From Abditibacteriota bacterium (GTDB taxonomy: Bacteria; Armatimonadota; UBA5829): a stretch of 15,268 nt of DNA. The notes beneath the pieces were generated by a model that was not told the origin of the DNA, searched no databases, and saw only the letters and a list, made by a program, of their open reading frames with translations. Where the stretch lies: NCBI GenBank assembly GCA_017958015.1, contig JAGDDM010000089.1, forward strand, positions 1 through 15,268, given 5' to 3'. Of this stretch, positions 13,541 to 15,268 are shown one piece after another (within the stretch, counting starts at the first letter, position 1; each line of letters begins with the position of its first letter). A program made the position numbers and the translations under genes.

Positions 13541-13554
13541 CCTATTCCCTAAAA
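13541..13554 (+). repeat. Short heptad repeat, two units, between argF and argG
   Basis: CCTATTC and CCTAAAA are adjacent and end 6 nt before CGGAGG, the argG ribosome-binding site. This repeats the arrangement seen before the PKD gene and argF, in a spacer of only 57 nt. Confidence 0.6.
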
Positions 13555-13573
13555 TATATCGGAGGTTCCTTAA

Positions 13574-14770
13574 ATGGAAAAGAAAAAAACCGTATTGATT
13601 CTTTATTCCGGCGGATTGGATACGTCCATCTGTATTCCGATGATGAGGGAAGACTACGGCTTCGACCACGTGGTCACGGTCACGGTTGACGTGGGTTTGC
13701 CGGAGGGCGAGCTCAAGCAGGCCGAGGACAAGGCCAAAATGCTCGGCACCGAGCACTATTCTCTCGATGTCCGGGAAGAGTTCGTCACCGACTACATATT
13801 CCCCACAATCAAGGCCAACGGCGACTATCAGGGCTATCCCCTGAGCACCGCCATCGCCAGACCGCTCATCATGGTCAAGACCTGCGAGATTACCGAAAAG
13901 ACCGGCGCCCAGGCCTTCTGCCACGGCTGCACCGGCAAGGGTAACGACCAGTTCCGCTTCGAGATGGGTATGAGACTGGGCCGCCCGGACCTGCCCATTA
14001 TCGCCCCCATGCGGGAAAAGAGCATGTCCCGCAGCTGGGAGATCGACTACGCCGCCGAGCACGGCATTCCCATCGGCCAGAGCAAAGAGAAAATCTGGAG
14101 TATCGACGAGAACCTCTGGGGCAGAAGTATCGAAGGCGGTAAGCTGGAAGATCCCAACTACGCTCCCCCGGAAGAAATCTACAAGTGGACCAAGAGTATC
14201 GCCGACGCCAACGACACCCCGCAGGATGTTACCATCGAGTTCGTAAACGGCGAGCCCGTTGCCATCGACGGTCAGAAGATGAAGCCTTTGGATCTCATCC
14301 TGGCCGCCCACAAGATTGCCGGCGACAACGGCGTGGGCAGAGTCGATATGATGGAAGACAGAATCATCGGCATGAAGGTGCGCGAGAACTATGAGTGCCC
14401 CGCCGCCAAGATTCTCATTCCCGCCCACAAAGCCCTTGAGGAGCTGGTGCTCACCAAGGAAGAGCGGGAGTTCAAGGCTATCGTGGATCAGCGGTGGAGC
14501 CGCCTGGTTTACGACGGACTGTGGTTCGATCCCCTCAAAGAGGACCTGGACGCCTTCATCAACAACATGCAGCCCAGAGTCACCGGTACCGCCACCCTCA
14601 GACTCTACAAGGGTTCCTGCACCGTTGTGGGCCGCAAGTCCGACTTCGCCCTCTACAACGAAGCCCTGGCTTCCTTCGACGACAAGTCCTTCAATCAGGC
14701 CGAAGCCGCCGGTGTTGTCAAACTCCACGGCCTTCAGGCGAGAATGTACGACAGTATCGTTAAGAAGTAA
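13574..14770 (+). CDS. argG: Argininosuccinate synthase
   Basis: A 398-residue type-1 ArgG that joins citrulline and aspartate with ATP to form argininosuccinate. The N-type ATP pyrophosphatase P-loop is LYSGGLDTS (10-18). Substrate motifs follow: YPLSTAIARPL (88-98), AFCHGCTGKGNDQFRFE (114-130), MREKSMSRSWEIDYA and ENLWGRS, and near the C-terminus VGRKSDFALYN. The length is standard. The ATG at 13574 has a CGGAGG ribosome-binding site about 10 nt upstream. It is probably cotranscribed with argF. A long hairpin with a T-tract 4 nt after its stop closes the unit. argH, its usual partner, is not found before the window end; a beta-helix gene with its own promoter follows instead. Confidence 0.97.
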   Translation: MEKKKTVLILYSGGLDTSICIPMMREDYGFDHVVTVTVDVGLPEGELKQAEDKAKMLGTEHYSLDVREEFVTDYIFPTIKANGDYQGYPLSTAIARPLIMVKTCEITEKTGAQAFCHGCTGKGNDQFRFEMGMRLGRPDLPIIAPMREKSMSRSWEIDYAAEHGIPIGQSKEKIWSIDENLWGRSIEGGKLEDPNYAPPEEIYKWTKSIADANDTPQDVTIEFVNGEPVAIDGQKMKPLDLILAAHKIAGDNGVGRVDMMEDRIIGMKVRENYECPAAKILIPAHKALEELVLTKEEREFKAIVDQRWSRLVYDGLWFDPLKEDLDAFINNMQPRVTGTATLRLYKGSCTVVGRKSDFALYNEALASFDDKSFNQAEAAGVVKLHGLQARMYDSIVKK

Positions 14771-14774
14771 TAAA

Positions 14775-14814
14775 GACGCAAAAATCGGGCCCCGAAAGGG
14801 GCCTTTTTTGCGTC
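14775..14814 (+). terminator. Strong terminator after argG
   Basis: GGCCCC (14788-14793) and GGGGCC (14798-14803) form a GC stem capped by a GAAA loop and are followed by T6. The flanks GACGCAAAAA (14775-14784) and TTTTTGCGTC (14805-14814) extend the pairing by 10 bp. The A-run opposite the T-run means it could also stop transcription from the other direction. Confidence 0.9.
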
Positions 14815-14848
14815 TTGGGGGTTAGCGGCGCGCTTCGCTCGGCATGAT

Positions 14849-14866
14849 ATACGCCTATCGGCGTAT
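14849..14866 (+). repeat. Short-loop hairpin in the argG/beta-helix spacer
   Basis: ATACGCC (14849-14855) pairs with GGCGTAT (14860-14866) around the 4-nt loop TATC. It belongs to the same style of small hairpins as those near ymdB and argF. The rest of 14815-14943 shows a GGGGGTTAGC stretch reminiscent of the heptads but no gene I can support. Confidence 0.5.
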
Positions 14867-14943
14867 GGAGGGAGCGGGGGAATTCAAGTGGGCGGATGTT
14901 GTGACTTTTCGGCGTGTTTACATAAGGTTTACAAAGAATTCAG

Positions 14944-14972
14944 TTGCCATTTTCCGGAAATTGGGCTATAAT
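14944..14972 (+). promoter_or_regulatory. Sigma-70 type promoter for the beta-helix gene
   Basis: TTGCCA (14944-14949) and a perfect TATAAT (14967-14972) are separated by 17 nt in an AT-rich stretch. The predicted start is near 14979, giving a leader of about 56 nt. With the terminator upstream this makes the next gene an independent transcription unit. Confidence 0.75.
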
Positions 14973-14990
14973 AAAATTAGGACTATATTA

Positions 14991-15010
14991 TCGCGTCAAC
15001 AGGGACGCGA
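14991..15010 (+). promoter_or_regulatory. Leader hairpin of the beta-helix gene
   Basis: TCGCGTC (14991-14997) pairs with GACGCGA (15004-15010) around a 6-nt loop, near the 5' end of the predicted transcript and 11 nt before the ribosome-binding site AAAGGA (15022-15027). It may stabilise the mRNA; it does not cover the ribosome-binding site. Confidence 0.45.
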
Positions 15011-15034
15011 AATCTTCGGAGAAAGGACGGGAAT

Positions 15035-15268
15035 ATGAGACACAAATTATTATCTCTCTTCATCCTCACATCGATTTTCTTTACGACGGCGGCATATTCC
15101 GCCACATACTACGTTGCCACCAACGGAAGCGCGAGCGGCAACGGCTCCTCCGGCTCCCCTTGGACCCTTGAGCGGGCCGGTGAGCCGGGCAGCAACGCGG
15201 CTCCCGCGTCCGGCGATACGGTTATCGTCAAGAACGGCACCTACACGGCCACCGTCAGAGGCGGTTTC
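15035..15268 (+). CDS. Exported right-handed beta-helix protein, N-terminal fragment
   Basis: The frame runs off the window end; 78 residues are visible. A signal peptide (MRHKLLSLFILTSIFFTTAA, cleavage likely after YSA at residue 23) is followed by YYVATNGSASGNGSSGSPW and, after a short linker, SGDTVIVKNGTYT. This is the typical opening of pectate-lyase-like right-handed beta-helix proteins (DUF1565 type), in which 'G-D-T-V-x-V-x-x-G-T-Y' begins the first coil. Such proteins are secreted or surface-bound polysaccharide lyases, glycosidases or adhesins; the catalytic part is beyond the edge, so no activity can be assigned. The ATG at 15035 has AAAGGA 7 nt upstream, and a consensus-like promoter stands in front. 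It is the second exported protein of the window. Confidence 0.8.
   Translation, partial: MRHKLLSLFILTSIFFTTAAYSATYYVATNGSASGNGSSGSPWTLERAGEPGSNAAPASGDTVIVKNGTYTATVRGGF

Noticed and set aside
13535..14728. A 397-codon open frame on the minus strand
   Set aside because: Mirror of argG in the complementary frame, with no family similarity and no credible upstream signals.
14844..15038. A 64-codon open frame on the plus strand before the beta-helix gene
   Set aside because: It runs through a hairpin, the promoter and the leader of the next gene, and lacks a ribosome-binding site.

Overview
The window is a dense, almost entirely plus-strand bacterial chromosome segment with moderately high GC. 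It carries 14 protein genes, of which the first and last are cut by the window edges. I see no tRNA, rRNA, CRISPR array, transposase, integrase or phage gene. The heptose-phosphate genes suggest a cell that makes heptose-containing surface glycans, probably a diderm, and two products carry export signals. RNase Y with YmdB, plus the order cinA-thpR-recA-recX-rny-ymdB, argues against a typical proteobacterium. Armatimonadota/Abditibacteriota-like or Synergistota-like lineages fit best, but the phylum is inference and not settled by the sequence alone.

Layout. (1) 2-1032: the end of a polytopic ComEC/Rec2-like membrane protein, overlapping by 4 nt a cyclase-family (KynB-like) metal hydrolase. 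(2) 1094-3197: a tight hddA-gmhA-gmhB block making D-glycero-alpha-D-manno-heptose 1-phosphate; it ends in a terminator whose loop holds the -35 box of the next promoter. (3) 3268-9184: a genome-maintenance and RNA-turnover run: cinA (NMN amidase), thpR (RNA 2',3'-cyclic phosphodiesterase), recA, recX, rny (RNase Y, TTG start) and ymdB. (4) 9185-9417: an intergenic repeat region. (5) 9418-12340: a secreted PKD-domain protein closely followed by argB and argD. (6) 12341-12583: a second repeat region. (7) 12584-14770: argF and argG, ended by a strong hairpin terminator. (8) 14771-15268: a spacer with a consensus-like promoter, then the start of an exported beta-helix protein.

Together argB, argD, argF and argG cover four arginine-pathway steps (N-acetylglutamate phosphorylation, transamination, ornithine carbamoylation, argininosuccinate synthesis). 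argC, argJ and argH are not here. ArgB has the features of the arginine-inhibited class.

The least ordinary content is between genes. Arrays of a 7-nt repeat (CCTRAMC/CCTATTC type) lie in three intergenic regions, and in front of three genes (PKD, argF, argG) they stop just before the Shine-Dalgarno. Small perfect hairpins with 3-4 nt loops cluster beside them. A 68-nt ungapped inverted repeat (56/68 identical by my hand alignment) brackets the PKD-argB-argD segment. A hairpin that would hide the rny ribosome-binding site is a second regulatory candidate.
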